NCBI GenBank assembly: GCA_020912385.1
Contig: CP087218.1
Location: 310,001-374,000, forward strand
Source of the DNA: Neofusicoccum parvum
Lineage: Eukaryota > Ascomycota > Dothideomycetes > Botryosphaeriales > Botryosphaeriaceae
DNA: 64,000 bases
Direction of reading: 5' to 3'
The notes under the pieces: model-generated
Databases searched by the model: none
What the model saw: only the letters and a program-made list of their open reading frames with translations
What the model was told of the DNA's origin: nothing
Position numbers and translations under genes: made by a program
Shown here: piece by piece, positions 46,343-58,800 of the stretch
Numbering within the stretch: the stretch's first letter is position 1
Layout of the letters: every line of letters begins with the position of its first letter

Positions 46343-49081
46343 TGCCGGCTGCCTGGCCTGCCTGCTGCTCCGCCCGCCGCCCCTCCCGCCGCGCGCCCTC
46401 TCCGCCTTTTTGCTGCCATGCGCCCCTCCGTCCCACTCTCCCCCCGTCCCGGCCTGCCTCGTGGCTTCCACGTTGCTTGAGCGCCGCTGCTTAGCCTAAC
46501 TACTCCCGCCCGGCGGCACAAGTCCGGCTCCTTGTCGTTGCGATGCAGCTGCACGCACTGTCGGTCCTCGTCACCCATCACCCTTGGTTTCTCCTGAATT
46601 CGCACCTTCTTTCGCTCCCCTCTGCAACTGCCGGGTCTTCGCGTCCGCCCCACCCCCTCCGTCCCCCATCCGCTCGATCGGGCCCCGGGCTTTAGCCATA
46701 CTGCTGGGCATGGATGGGCTGCCCGGGGCGATTAAGGTTTCGCTCTCTTTTTGCGGCCGTACCCGCTTTCCCCGTTGCCCCGCGGCCTGCCTGGGATTCC
46801 GAGCACAGCTTCCAAGTGCTCCCCCACGGCGCGCGTTGACTGGCTCAAGGCTGTCCTCGCGGGCGCCCGGCCGGCGGGAGCACCGTTTGCACGCACGCGC
46901 GTAGCCGGAGCTTCCCTGCGCGGCCTGCAGACGACGGCAAATAGATTAAACGGCGACCACCACATCACCAACATCAAACCTGCACACGCCGTGGCGCTAC
47001 ACCAAGCTGTCGGGTTTCGGATTTGCGATGGTGCACGTATCGCCGACAGCCAGAGACGACGTTGCGTCGACCAGAAAAAGCAGCGGCACACGATGCTACG
47101 CAGGAACGTGCGCATCGAGGGTCAACCCGGCAGAGGCTGAAAAGAAGAGCACTGCGGGTGCTTGCCTCAGTGAACGCCCTACCGGGGAAATCGGTGATGT
47201 GCGGTGATTCTGGGGATGACGACGACGGCGAAAACAGAGACCACGCTCTGTCCAAGACTCTCCGGGCGGCAGAACCGTGGTCCTGCAGACAATAACGTTG
47301 TTCGAATATGCCCGCTGCGGAACTGCGCACGGCGCCCCGGACGGAGAAATCTCCTCTGCCACGCCAGCAGCAATCCCTCCACCATCTGCGGATTAGGGCT
47401 CGTCGACCGGCCATGCGTCTTTGTCCGACCCTGGCCACCACGTCGCCATCCCGTTGGCTCATATGCCGCCACTTCGATCTCGCTGCCACGCGCTTCTGCT
47501 GCACGTCGAGATGATCGCCGGGCCTCACATGCCGGGATGGCGGCGGAAAAGAAAAGGAAAAAGAAGACTGCGAGAAGGATAGACGAACGGCAGATGCCAC
47601 AAAAGCAAATAGTGAAATCCGACGATTCGAGCGCTTTGCATTTGCTCTTGCATCTGCTCTTGCAGCCAACCCATGCGCCTATCCGCCAGCCCGCCCGTCG
47701 CCATGGCCAGTGGCCACGGCGGAATCAAGGACGCACGTGCAACCAGCGTGCACGCACATGCAGCATGCAAATCAATCGAGCCCTGCGCCATGGTGAGTGG
47801 GATTGCTGGCCAGCGCCGGATCGATTGGTCGACGGGCGAGGCGGGATGAGGAAAAGGAAGGAATGGCGGAACGGATTGGCTCTGCCAGCCCTGATTCCCT
47901 GCTTTTCCTTCCTTTCTTTTCTTTTCCGCGCTTGCTCGCGGGACGCTTGGCTGCGTCTTTCGCAGCTCTCCGCCCAGTTCCCCGGACAGGGGCCGGCTGG
48001 GTTTGCTGGCCTTGTCTTTGCTCCTTCCCTTTTTCTCCGGGTCGTGCCTTTCCTCTCGTGCGAAGAAAGGTTGTGTCTGTGCCGAGGAGAAGGGGACGCG
48101 CAGATCAGAGGGCTCACCGACAAGGTCAATCGCTGGGGCCGACGGCTGGCGATGACGACCCTGATTGCACATGCTGGTTGCGTCATCGGCGGCCGCGTGA
48201 GGATCGACGGGTGGAAGGTGGTTCCCTCGCCCATGGCAGACCCTTGCCGCCAGCCGCCGCTCCTTTCATTCGCCGCCCGCTCTGCGCGCGCGACGATCGT
48301 CAGCAGGGCGGCGACGTGCAGGAGCATACGAGTCGCCGGCACCCACCCACCACCCACCAGCCCGGGGCTGTCCCGGTGCGCGTTGCCCGTCGTAGGCACG
48401 CCGTATGTGTCCCAGGGCTGAGGCTCCGCACGCAGGGCCAAGGCCGCCGCCCAAACGCCGCCCGCCGGCCTCGCATATCGATATCCGCCGCGCCGTGGGA
48501 GGCCAAAGGCCGACTGGAAATGTTCATCCTGCCGCCGCGCAGCCCACCAGCCACACCACGGCGGTCCGCCCGAGAGATTACCCCAAAATCTCTCGCGTCG
48601 CCGTTCGTGCCCAAGATGGACAGAGACGCCCTGTCTGCCGTCTACCTGCGACACTATAGCAGCAGCAGGTCTGCCCAGAACAGAAGGCAGACACGCGCAT
48701 CGCGGAGCCCAACGGCGGCGAGTGTCGTCACCGTCGCCGCTGCGACAAAGCCTAAGCGGCCGTCACCACGTGCAGCGCCGTCCGCGTGCCTGTGCCTGTG
48801 CCGCCTCAAGCCGCGCTTCCGGGTAGGAGCAGAGTGAGCGAGAGAGCGGGTTGCGGGTTGCGGTTTGCTCTACCCCGCCTTGAGCCCCGGCCGCAAACGG
48901 CAAGCCAGGCGAGCCCCGCCGTGCGACGCTTATCTCCCTGCTATCTCCTGCCCTGATCCCTGCCCTGCGGCGCACCAGAGCCGCCATCCCCGCCGCCCGC
49001 CGCCCGCCGCCGTTGTATCCTCTCACACCCCGCCGATCGTTCCCTTTCTCCTTCTTCCCTTCTTTCCCTTTTCTCCTCACG

Positions 49082-49974
49082 ATGCCGGCCGCGGAACACC
49101 AGCAGCAAGACCTGATCCACGGACTCACCGTGCAGGAGGTCGACGCCCTGTCCAAGGGATGCCTTGACGCGCGCGCCCGGGCTTACTGTACGTGCGCTCT
49201 GCCTTCCAGTGTCGTCATTTCCCTTGCGCGAGTTTGAGCTTGCGGCTGGAGCCACGGTCGCGTCGCCTAGCCTTCCCCCGGCGCAACGGCAGCAGGGGAG
49301 AAGAAGAAAGCCAGCGACGCAGAACCAGCTCCTCCCTTCCCACCCTCCGCGCCAAACCAGCAAGAACGGCCCCTCCCCCCTTCCCTTCCACACCAAAAGA
49401 GAGAAAGAAAAAAGGAAAGACAAGAACCACCCCAAGCTGACTCCCCGCGCTCGCGCTCGCTAGGCCCTTACTCCCAATTCCGCGTCGGCGCCGCCCTGCT
49501 CATCAAACCCTCCTCGTCGTCGTCCCCGTCGTCATCCTCCGGCCCGCAGATCGTGGTCGGCGCCAACGTCGAGAACGCAGCGTACCCGGTGGGCACGTGC
49601 GCGGAGCGCGTCGCGGTCGGCACGGCGGTGACGACGTTCGGGTGCGGGCGCGGCGACATCAAGGCCGTGGGCGTGGCCACCGACCTGGCCGACGAGTTCT
49701 GCAGCCCGTGCGGCATGTGCCGCCAGTTCCTGCGGGAGTTCTTGGACGTGAGTAGCTGGGGCACACACCCCCCCCCCCCCCCCCCGGATGAGGGACTGTG
49801 GGGCTGATTTCGTCGTGGCAGCTTGATACGCCGATTTTCATGCACACGAAGGGCGGGGAGTATAAGGTGATGACCATGGGGGAGCTGCTGCCCTTGTCGT
49901 TTGGCCCGGATGTGCTGCCGAGCCCTGAGGAGCTGTTGGCGCGGAGGAGGGGGGATAATGGCGCGAAGGCGTGA
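49082..49974 (+). CDS. Cytidine deaminase
   Basis: It deaminates cytidine and deoxycytidine to uridine and deoxyuridine in pyrimidine salvage, in the cytosol, as a zinc enzyme. Exons are 49082-49187, 49464-49747 and 49822-49974 (donors GTACGT and GTGAGT; acceptors CGCTAG and TGGCAG), 180 residues. The zinc and catalytic signature is complete: TCAERVAVG (Cys and catalytic Glu) and SPCGMCRQFLREF (PCxxC). The substrate loop PYSQFRVGAAL and VVGANVENAAYPVG are also conserved. A Ser-rich insert (about residues 49-59) lies between the first two strands. Intron 1 is 276 bp and intron 2 carries a run of 18 C. The 70 bp before the start are almost pure pyrimidine. Confident. Confidence 0.95.
49768..49785 (+). 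repeat. Poly-C run (18 C) in cytidine deaminase intron 2
   Basis: A homopolymer of 18 cytosines lies 20 bp after the intron donor. Its length is prone to sequencing error and replication slippage. Confidence 0.8.
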
Positions 49975-51032
49975 GGTTGAGGGTGGGGATGTAGCGGGCG
50001 TTGGCGGTTGGTGAGCTTTTAAGATGGGAAGGTGAGGCGGCAACGCCAAGGCGAAGGGGATCAGGTGTCGGTTGGATTTAGAAGATAGACGTAATTGGGT
50101 ATCTGAGTCGCGGCAATGCGGTCTTGATAATTGAGAACCTTTCTTCTACTGTCCAGCTCTGCTAAGCCCCTGAGGGCTGAGATCTCCCCACTTGGCCACA
50201 GGTTTAAGTGTCATGTTGTTCCATGAGCTTTCATGTAGGAACTTGCGGAGAAGATTGTCTTTCACTATATAAAATCTCCATTTCCGCGCCAACTTTTAGG
50301 ATCTCCTGGTGATTTTGGTTACAGCAAACTCTTTTGTCTTTTTGATGATGCGGCTTGATCTTATCTCTACCAACATTGACTTCAAAATATCTCCTTGCTT
50401 TACCCATCCAAGCCTTGGCTTCACTAAGCAGTCTTCTGGCCATCTTTTCCTCGCAAGCTTGTGCACCTCGGCAGTCTTTTCAGTGCATCACATTTCGTAG
50501 TCACAGGATTGAAGCCTCACTACCTGGTAGCCAGAACCAATTACTTACAACTATGCCTCAGTTGTATGCTCTCTTATATTTCTCTAACCAGCACGATCAA
50601 TCTTGCTAATGCATTCAGACGCAAGTGATAAATCGCCATGCATGTGCCGTCACCTGCTGTTTTTGGGATATTTTCACTTAGCCTACAAAGCTTCAAAGCT
50701 GGCTTCACGCTCAATGGCAAGCAACTGGATCGATGAGAGCTCCTTCATGTGTGGCCTCCGAGACTGCATAACATCGAGCCACATCTTCCATATGCCAATT
50801 CTTGAGGTTCATGCTCGATTGTAGCCAGTGCAGAAAATCTCGGCCGTACCGTCTCGGCCGACGGCACAGATTTAAAGGCAGGCCTGTGCACAACGAGCGT
50901 CGTCACTGGCATAGCCTAGCCAATGGCGTTCCTCAATGCCTATAGTCGATGCGTGACCATTCTTGAATGCTCTTGGGATTTCCCATCTTGGGGGGATCTG
51001 CCATCTGGGGGCCAAGAGCCCGACAGCCCCAC
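49975..51032. other. Intergenic, lower-GC stretch
   Basis: From about 50080 to 50870 the sequence is clearly AT-richer than the preceding 14 kb. No gene was recognised. It marks the start of the accessory-looking part of the window. Confidence 0.5.
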
Positions 51033-52420
51033 TCACGACCACCTCCCGTGACAGCTTTCCCACTCCGGCTTCTGCCCATAGGTGATGTAACAGATGAAGT
51101 ATGTCCTGTGCTTCGACTGCAGCAACTCACTCCTGCACTCGTCCAGCAGCGTCTCCACCGTCTGCAAGTCCCACCCCAGTCCCTTGCGGAAGATATCCAA
51201 AGCCGTCGGAGCCAGGCCCTGGAGCGTGCAAAGGAACATGACCTTCCCCAGCTCAACCCTCTCCGCATCCCAGCCACCGATTGGGGATCAGCAGCGGCGG
51301 CGGCGCCCCAAGCCGTCAGCACTGTATCTCACCGTTGATCCGGCCCGGAACCCACCCCGAAAGTCCTGACCTACACATTCCGGAACCCGTCGGCGACGAC
51401 GACGACGAAGCGGCCGCCCTCGGCGGTTCTTTGCGCGCCGTTCAACCCGCTGCGGGGAAAAGAGAAGGGAGAAGAAGAGGGCGCGGAGATGGGCTTTTGG
51501 TTTTATCTACCCGCTTGGTCGCGCCGGCTTCACGTCCGCGCCCGGTCACGGCGGCGTCGGGGGAACCGCTCTGCGAAGGCCAGCGCCTAGATGCCCGTCC
51601 CCGTGGTCGACGTCCGGGGTTGGGGAGAGGGCGGCAGAGCAGCTCGCCGTTGGGCACGAACATGAAGGGGACATTGAGGAGGTCCGGCCTGTCCGTCTCG
51701 CGGTCGTCGGCGGCGGGCAGGTAGTTCGTGTGCTCGCCCGGCACTGAGTACGTAGTACGTTGAGCACTCGCCCCATTGGTCGAGCAGAGCTACGGCGCGC
51801 TCGTGCTCGCTCTCGCGGAGGGAGAAGATGTTGCGGGTTTTCTCGCCGTGCTTGATGCTGCTGCTGCTGCTGCCGGGGATCTCCTTCTCCTCCTTTTGAT
51901 TGCTCCCAAGGCTCCCTTTGGTTTCTCGTTTTTCGAGCAGACCGCGGGCGAGTTGGTCGGAGATGTTGTTCGTCGGCTGTTGCCCCGTGCCCGGCGTTGC
52001 GGTGGTTTGCATATAATTTCCCCGAGGACGCCCCACAATAACAGGGTCGGAGGGAAACCACGATCCTCGCAGAAGAGCTTCGGAAACGATGGCGATTGCA
52101 CGGCTCCGGCCGCGCCGATGCTGGCGGGAGAGGAGGGGCTGGCCGCTCTCGTCGATGTGTTGACTCGGGGGTTTATCCACAATCTGCCCGAGTCCGCCGG
52201 CCTCAGGGACTCTCCTATCGGATGACTTGCGCGCTAGGCCGCCGATTCGGGAGGGCTTCCCCGATGTGGGGGTCGAGTCATGGTGGTTGGTCTGTCCGCT
52301 TGCTTGGCTGGTGGGTGGGAAGTGACTGCCCTTCCTTGACCGCAATGTTGGCATGTCTGGCGTTGTGGGAGGATTGTCTGGAACATCGGCTGCGCAAGGT
52401 GACGCTGCTGGCGCTGACAC
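51033..52420 (-). pseudogene. Broken LaeA/UMTA-like SAM-dependent methyltransferase
   Basis: The minus strand carries pieces of one fungal methyltransferase in several frames. Codons from 52420 to about 51750 give a disordered N-terminus ending ERAVALLDQWGEC. The next conserved block (VPGEHTNYLPAADDRETDRP, then LLNVPFMFVPNGELLCRPLP) is in another frame from about 51744 to 51621. The frame then returns for the SAM-loop remnant TTGTGI, where the family Trp codon is a TAG (51587-51589). The next segment, in the same and then a shifted frame, reads ALAFAERFP and DAAVTG. Most of the central Rossmann fold is missing. A C-terminal block with PIGGWDAERVELGK and ALDIFRKGLGWDLQTVETLL, ending TYFICYITYGQKPE, runs from 51284 to the stop at 51033. 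The family is usually involved in secondary metabolism or development. At least two frameshifts, one nonsense codon and a deletion make a functional product unlikely. Confidence 0.7.
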
Positions 52421-53999
52421 GCGACGCGGGACGCCTGATCTCGCTGGCAGGAGGGTGGAGCATCAGTCTGCGAACTCCTACGGGAATTGGTCTACTGAAC
52501 AACGTGTAGAGATGCTTCCACGTCCGGTTACGCATTTGTCACCTCCTGGCTGTGAAAGGAGGCTTTGCTTCGTAGAAAAGGAAGCAAACTCATCCTCTTC
52601 TCCGAGCTCTGTCATGCCACTCAGATTCAGCCAAAAAGCTCAGATTAACAAATTGAGCGTCTGTGATGTAACAACGTTATACCATCGAGCCATGCGGTAT
52701 ATTCATAGATGTGTTCCGCAAGATTGCCAAACCCCATCTAGTATCATGAGCAATGGATTTCTTATAGATATATAACTTCATGGCTGCCCTGAGTCTGGAG
52801 AAACCGTGAGAGTTTCCACTCAGGTGTATCTTAGCTGCAATGAGAGTCATTCTCGAAGACAAGCCGATGCTTCTCGTCAATTTGTGAAAAGGCGTTAGCA
52901 ACCCCTTTGGAGTTTGGAACCATCAGCCCTACCGCTGCTGGTAATGATCCACGTTCCCTTTTTATTATGCACAGAATTTACATCAGGCTTATGAGCTTTA
53001 GGATACATCTTCCCGAAGAAGAATCATTAAATCGGTCAAGACTCCTAAGATATTCCCTCTGCAGATTGTATACCAGTGGTTCCATCTTGACTGAAATTCA
53101 GGTGATATACCTCGACATTATTGCATTGACGTCTGAACCAAGCCTTGGAGAATTTTTTTTTTTGCTATCATTATCATTCACGTACTTATCGAGCAGTAAT
53201 GAAGAACTTCAGGCGCATCATGGAATAAATTTTAGCACCATTCACGGACGCTAAGTACACTTATGGAAAATGGAACTCCAGCAGGGGAGACTGGAGTGGC
53301 AAGGCAAAAGTGTGAGCTGAATTCATGTACGTAAATGTTGTGTGCCCTTCTGATGTGCACCGTTGCCCCGCATTGAACTATTCCAGTCACTGAGGACAGG
53401 TCTCACCAACAGCACGCCACAAAGCGTCCGAGGTAACACAACAGAGCTACATTCATGCTTCAATCAATAATATGCATCAACTGTTTGCCTGCTGCAATCA
53501 ACTAAGGCATCCGTTCGTCCACTAATCCCAGCATGCATTGTATGAAATTGTTTCAATATGACCCACCTGCACTTATTGAGTATCCGATCCCTCGCTTGAA
53601 CTATACTGTACCGGAGAAACCCGCTTTTACCTTGCTTATGTCCCGCCGACCCGGGTGCTTGTGTCTTCTCGGTTCCTCATCTTTCTTCATCAAGTTTTCT
53701 CTTTTACCCATGTGTCTCTCCTCTCCATTTCTTTGCCCTCCCTTTGCCCTTTTGCCTTGTCTCACTTTGTTGCCCGACTGAACCCCTGATTTGCGCTCAA
53801 TCCGCCCCTGCACAACCTACATACTGCATAATGTACCGAATTCTCCCTGATAAACCCAAACCAATCATTATCTGCGCACCCCATTCCGTGATCACCTTCC
53901 CAAACCAGCCAAGCATCCAATATATACTTCCGATATCACGATTCCACCATGATTGCTTTGTCCCGCCTGGCTGGGTTGGTGTGGAAAGGAATGGGAAGC
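52421..53999. other. Intergenic, AT-richer
   Basis: A 1.6 kb region with frequent stops in all frames. Pyrimidine-rich around 53670-53770. Nothing recognised. Confidence 0.5.
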
Positions 54000-54998
54000 C
54001 TATATCGAGACACCCATGTGCTTATATCTCTTCCTTTCATAACTCCGCGTGTGAGCCCAATTGCTTGCGAAAGCAAAGATGAACACCACAAAGATGCAGA
54101 AGAAGGCTATCAATGGAGCCAGAATCGCAAAAACCGTGAAGCCCCACGACGCATCCTGGAATGCCGGACTACCAGCCAGAGTTTCAGTGGAGAGTCCAAC
54201 CTGCATGGCTGCAAGCACGAGAGCGGCGTATATAGTAAAAGAGGCGATCGTGGCTAGATGTGCGTTGAAGAAGTCGGAGTAATGGTAGTATGCTGCCGAA
54301 TAGCCGCGCAACAGGCATCCGGGCTGGGTGAGCTGGTATATCTTGTCAAGGCGGCTGAGCCGTAGTTCGCCGTACCAGTAACGACGGTTTATAGAGCTGT
54401 AGTCGTGTTGCTCGAGGATCTGCCGCACGAATGTTTTCCAGGCTGGCCAGCTGACATCTCTTGGGATGAGGTGCTCCCTCTGCGCCATGTGGAAATCACT
54501 CTCGTGGGAGACGAGGGCTGTGTAGGAGAACAGAAAGCCAAGGCTGCAGGCTGCGAGCTCGTGACGGTTTGCGCAGGTATTTGTTCCGTCCTGTTTGTGT
54601 ACCCGTGGACAGAGGAGATGTTGCACCCAGAAGTCCCGATCAAGGAGGAAGCGCGGTATGGGCTTCAAGAAAATCCGAGTCTTCGACCACACCAAGTGCA
54701 TGTCCATCCTCTCAGTGATAACGACGCTGCGGGAGAGGAAAAGTTGATGATGCAAAGCACGGGGAGGCATCGGCCGTCCCGCCGTCCATAGCCATGGGTG
54801 GATTTTGTTGAGCCGTTCGAGGAGCAGCTCCGTTCTTAAGTAATGCGCTCCGTTTTGTGGGATAGCGACATCATCATCGGAGTTGCGGTAAGAAGCCGGA
54901 AGAAGGTCAAAGTCATCAGTGTCGATATGTACTCCTTTTTCCACGTCAGGCTGAGAGTCAAGCACATGGACTTCGAAGGGTACTGAATTGTAGTGCAT
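54000..54998 (-). CDS. DUF6601-type multi-pass membrane protein
   Basis: A single exon of 332 codons from the ATG at 54998 (MHYNSVPFEVHVLDSQPDVE). The core matches the fungal DUF6601 family as I remember it: MPPRALHHQLFLSRSVVITE, then MDMHLVWSKTRIFLKPIPRF, CSLGFLFSYTALVSHESDFH, WYGELRLSRLDKIYQLTQPG. The C-terminal third carries two strong membrane segments (about residues 241-263 around FTIYAALVLAAMQVGL, and 283-308 around FTVFAILAPLIAFFCIFVVF), and ends with a basic tail. Function is unknown for the family. It is divergent from the NLR-like gene, and the two start regions are about 0.8 kb apart. The minus-strand start has no competing upstream ATG before a stop that I can see. Confidence 0.85.
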   Translation of the reverse strand: MHYNSVPFEVHVLDSQPDVEKGVHIDTDDFDLLPASYRNSDDDVAIPQNGAHYLRTELLLERLNKIHPWLWTAGRPMPPRALHHQLFLSRSVVITERMDMHLVWSKTRIFLKPIPRFLLDRDFWVQHLLCPRVHKQDGTNTCANRHELAACSLGFLFSYTALVSHESDFHMAQREHLIPRDVSWPAWKTFVRQILEQHDYSSINRRYWYGELRLSRLDKIYQLTQPGCLLRGYSAAYYHYSDFFNAHLATIASFTIYAALVLAAMQVGLSTETLAGSPAFQDASWGFTVFAILAPLIAFFCIFVVFIFAFASNWAHTRSYERKRYKHMGVSI

Positions 54999-55726
54999 TT
55001 TGATTTTGAACTCGGGCTGATCTTATCAAGATATCAGCATGAAATTTGCTTTTCCTATATACAAAAGGAACACCGTAGCTTACTAGCCGTGATCATATCC
55101 CAAAAACAGAAAAAATCCAGTTTAGAGCTCTGTGAGGTACAGAGACATTGAATGCTACGCCGCACCGGTGAAAAATGGACGTGGGGGCGACTCGCTGAAG
55201 GGGCAGCCTTTAAGTACCGCCAGGAAACCCTGTCGATTCAATCCCGTGTAGGACCCCCCACAGATAGCGCGTCAGAAGACCCTGTTCAATCTGCTATTTT
55301 AAGCTGAGCGGCTGCAACAGTGAAACGTACGATGCTTGGACGGCCAATTGCCAGTTTACTTATCACAGGGTGTGAACCATAGCCCCGCCGATCGGCAGGC
55401 GGCAGGCGGCTAGCTGAAGAACACCACCTGCCTTGTTTACATACCCTTCAAATCAATGGAACATATCCCGAAGACACGTCAAGACCATTACTGATGGCAT
55501 TCGCGAATTTCTCATCAAAAACGTCGACAATTCTTCTTAGAAAGCTGCGATGGCCGGGGCGGAGACCATATCAACTGCTGGTCGCTAAGCGCCGGGCTCA
55601 CATCCCGCGACTCATTTCAGCCCTGTCGACAGGGATCCGCGCCGCAATCCCACAGTTGACAGCGCATGTTTTTCTACCAGCTGAGCCCTCGTTATACTCT
55701 GTTGCCTGATCTTTCATTTTCCGCTG
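54999..55726. other. Intergenic, divergent promoter of DUF6601 and NLR-like genes
   Basis: A 0.7 kb spacer. The minus strand of about 55600-55700 contains a D-arm-like sequence (GGCTCAGCTGGTAG) but no complete tRNA. At 55704-55730 there is a pyrimidine-rich tract ending in ACAG that resembles a splice acceptor for the NLR-like gene. Confidence 0.45.
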
Positions 55727-55825
55727 AACAGTTGCCAGCAACGTTGTAGGACCTCCCCGAACTTTCTTTCATCATTTCATTTCTTCAAGAACAATACATC
55801 ACATAATATACTGAACCGATGGCAA

Positions 55826-58800
55826 GTGCAGAGACGAAAGCATCTACATTGCATTGATCTCGTTGCTGATAGATGCATCCTCCAGCAATCAGGCGAGGTC
55901 CTCGCTACTGAGAAGACTGTCAAGCAAGAAGGCCTGAATTTCTGGTCTTTGGGGGCTGCAGGTGGACCTGTGCCCGATGTCGAGTACGCTGCACTGGGTT
56001 CCGTCGATAGGTCGTGCTAACGCATCAACAGCATTATTGCTGTGCAAGGGCTCGGCTCGCATCCCTGGCACACATGGGTTTGGAAGCCAAAGGAAAATGC
56101 AGGGGCAAAATCACAACCGTGCCCCGAAGGAGAGGCAGAGGGCTCGCAACCTGTGATGTGGCTCCGAGACCTTCTCCCCCAAGCCTTCAAGCACGCGAGA
56201 ATTGCCTCTTTCAGCTACAAGTCCGGCTGGATCTCACAAAGCCATAAGACAGATCTGTATGCGAGTGCGAACCAGCTGCTCATGGAGTTACGCCATCACC
56301 GCGGACCTGATGTGAGTGACAATTGAAGAGGGCCTGCGTAGCGCTTAACTCAACATCCCACAGGCACGCTACAGACCGCTGGTCCTCATTGGACACAGCT
56401 TTGGAGGCCTGGTTATACAGCAGGTATGCATGACATATGAATCAACCCCGGGTATTGGCTGATTGCGACAGGCGTTGATAATTGCACGCCTACGGGACGA
56501 ATTCTCGGATCTACAAAAGGCCATCTCTGGCGTAGTATTTTTGGGAACACCATTCGCCGGTTCAGATCTTGCATCATTCCGGAAGTGGTGCAACAGCTTT
56601 CTGGCGGAAATAGTAGACATTGACACCAGGGTATTGAAGCTCCTGGACAAGAACAGCTCGACCCTCTTTCAGCTTTCAAGGGACTTCTGGGGAGCCTATC
56701 AGAGCTGGGACATCATTTGCTTCTATGAAAACCAAGCTACGGCCTACGGCGGGAGGATCTTCAAAGCACAGGTATACTTAGTCTAATATCTCAGTTGCGT
56801 ATCGTTACTGACACTCCCAGACTGTTTCCGAAAACTCAGCCACCTTCCCAGGAAAGAGGATGATGTACCTTGATAAAAATCATCCCGGACTTAACAAGTT
56901 TAGCGGAATTGACGATCCAGCCTTCAAGTCCGTACTTGTGGAGTTGCAGCACATGGTACAAGAGGGACTCTCTGTGGTCGAGGAGAGATTCGTGGAAAGC
57001 ATCAAACCTTCCCAGCACAAGCCATCTTTTTTCTGGAACATCCCACGGGGCTCATCAGGTCTCTTTACCGGACGCAAAGACGTACTGCAAAAGGTCAAAC
57101 AGGCCCTGAGAACTAAGAAATCCACTCAGCAAAAGAGATATGTTATTACTGGTATGGGAGGAATGGGAAAAAGCGAGATTTGTCTCCGCTTGATCGAAGA
57201 GATGCAGCCTGAGTGAGTTGCCATGGTCCCGTATAAGCTATGATCATAGCTGATTCATCAAGCTTTGCCGGCATCGCCTGGATTGACGTCAGCCATCCAG
57301 AAACTGCCAATCAATCTTTCATGGCCCTTGCAGCCAAGCTCGGATCCACCGCAAGTTCCCTCGACGAGGCCAAGAGCGTGCTCGCCAACTTCGACCAGAA
57401 ATGCTTGCTCGTTCTTGATAATGCCGATGACCCGCAATTCGACTACCAAGTTTACCTCCCCTTTGGATTGAACTGGACAGTCATCATCACATCCCGTGTC
57501 CAAGGATGCAGCAGACACCAGACAGTGGGTTCTTTGAAACTCGATACCCTTGGGGTTGAGGACTCTGTAGAACTGCTTCTCAAAGCGGCAGAGTTTGATC
57601 CACAGGACTGGCCATCATATGAGAAATCCGCAAGAGAAGTTGTTGAGTGCCTGGGATCACACACTTTAGCTTTGATTCAGGCAGGTGCATACATTGCATC
57701 GGGAAGCTGTGATCTTACGGACTACCTCACGGAGTACAAAAAGCGGCGCAAACGGCTACTGGAGTTTCGGCCAGAGCAGGGGAGCTCTCGATATGGGGAC
57801 GTGTATGCCACTTTCGAGGTATCCGCGAGCGCCTTGGCGTCATCCTATTCTTCGGCAGGGACAGACGCGCTTCGCGTTCTGGACACACTGTCCATGTTAC
57901 ACTACTCCGGCTTCCCCACGGTGATCTTTGAGAAAGCTTGGGAGGGAGCTCGCGAGGTCAATCGACGGCTACACGAAGGGGAGGACGACCCCTACATAGA
58001 CGGAATATTAAGAGTCCACACCGATCAAGTCTTCGAAATGTTTCCAGCGGAGACAGAGGAATGGGATCCTGTTCGCCTCGAGAGTGCTCTCCGTCTCCTC
58101 TCATCCTTCTCTTTGGTTACCCAAACTAAGGTTAAGAACGGCGTCAAGGTCGTGTCCATGCATCCACTGGCGCACTCCTGGGCCAAGGACCGGCAGAGTA
58201 TGGAGCAGCAAGGATTGGCCTGGTTTATCACTGGCTCTGCAATCATCCTCTCTTATGCTGTCGATATTACCACGTGGGGCGATTGTGAACTTCTACTCCG
58301 TCCTCATATCAAAGCATTCATCGAGAACGGAGCCAATACTCAGAATCGGTCGAACGCTGCTATGGCTGTCTTGCAGATCGATTTCTGTTGCGCCAAAATA
58401 CTCGAGCATATGGGTGATTATGAGCTGATTACCCACGTCGAGCGATTGTTCAAGAAAATGGGCGAAGATCCGCAGAAGCCGACGCGAGAAACAATATCTC
58501 TTCATAGGCTTTTTGCATACAGTCTGCAACGCATGGGGATGTTCGCTTCGGCTATCGATCTGTGGCACAAGATCTTGGACGTCCTGAAACCGACCCTCGT
58601 TGACGACCAATCTCATATCGAATGGTCCCAGCACGGTCTTGCAATGTGTTACATAGAGACCCACGAATTCCCCAAGGCGATCACCATACTCGAGAGCTTG
58701 GTCGAGAAGGATGCGAGCAGTAACTCTGCCGTGGTGCATAAACATGTACTCGGCATGGCCTATCAAAACAGCGGCGACATATCGAGGTCCATCGAGTTAT

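Larger units (their letters stand above)
43133..49081. other. Large gene desert (5.9 kb)
   Basis: No supported gene. Long open frames on both strands (for example 417 codons at 44083-45336 minus, 405 codons at 47204-48421 plus) are mutually overlapping, low in complexity and without domains. The stretch contains a CA-rich run near 44592-44628, a GTCCTC run near 45852-45877 and a 14-bp tandem repeat at 46301-46342. The last 100 bp (48980-49081) are strongly CT-rich and serve the cytidine deaminase gene. Confidence 0.5.

Noticed and set aside
47204..48421. 405-codon open frame on the plus strand
   Set aside because: No domain and overlaps a similar frame on the other strand; no splice-supported model.
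55600..55700. tRNA-like D-arm sequence on the minus strand
   Set aside because: An A-box-like stretch and an Asn-like loop can be seen, but the B box is poor and no acceptor stem forms. At most a decayed tRNA.
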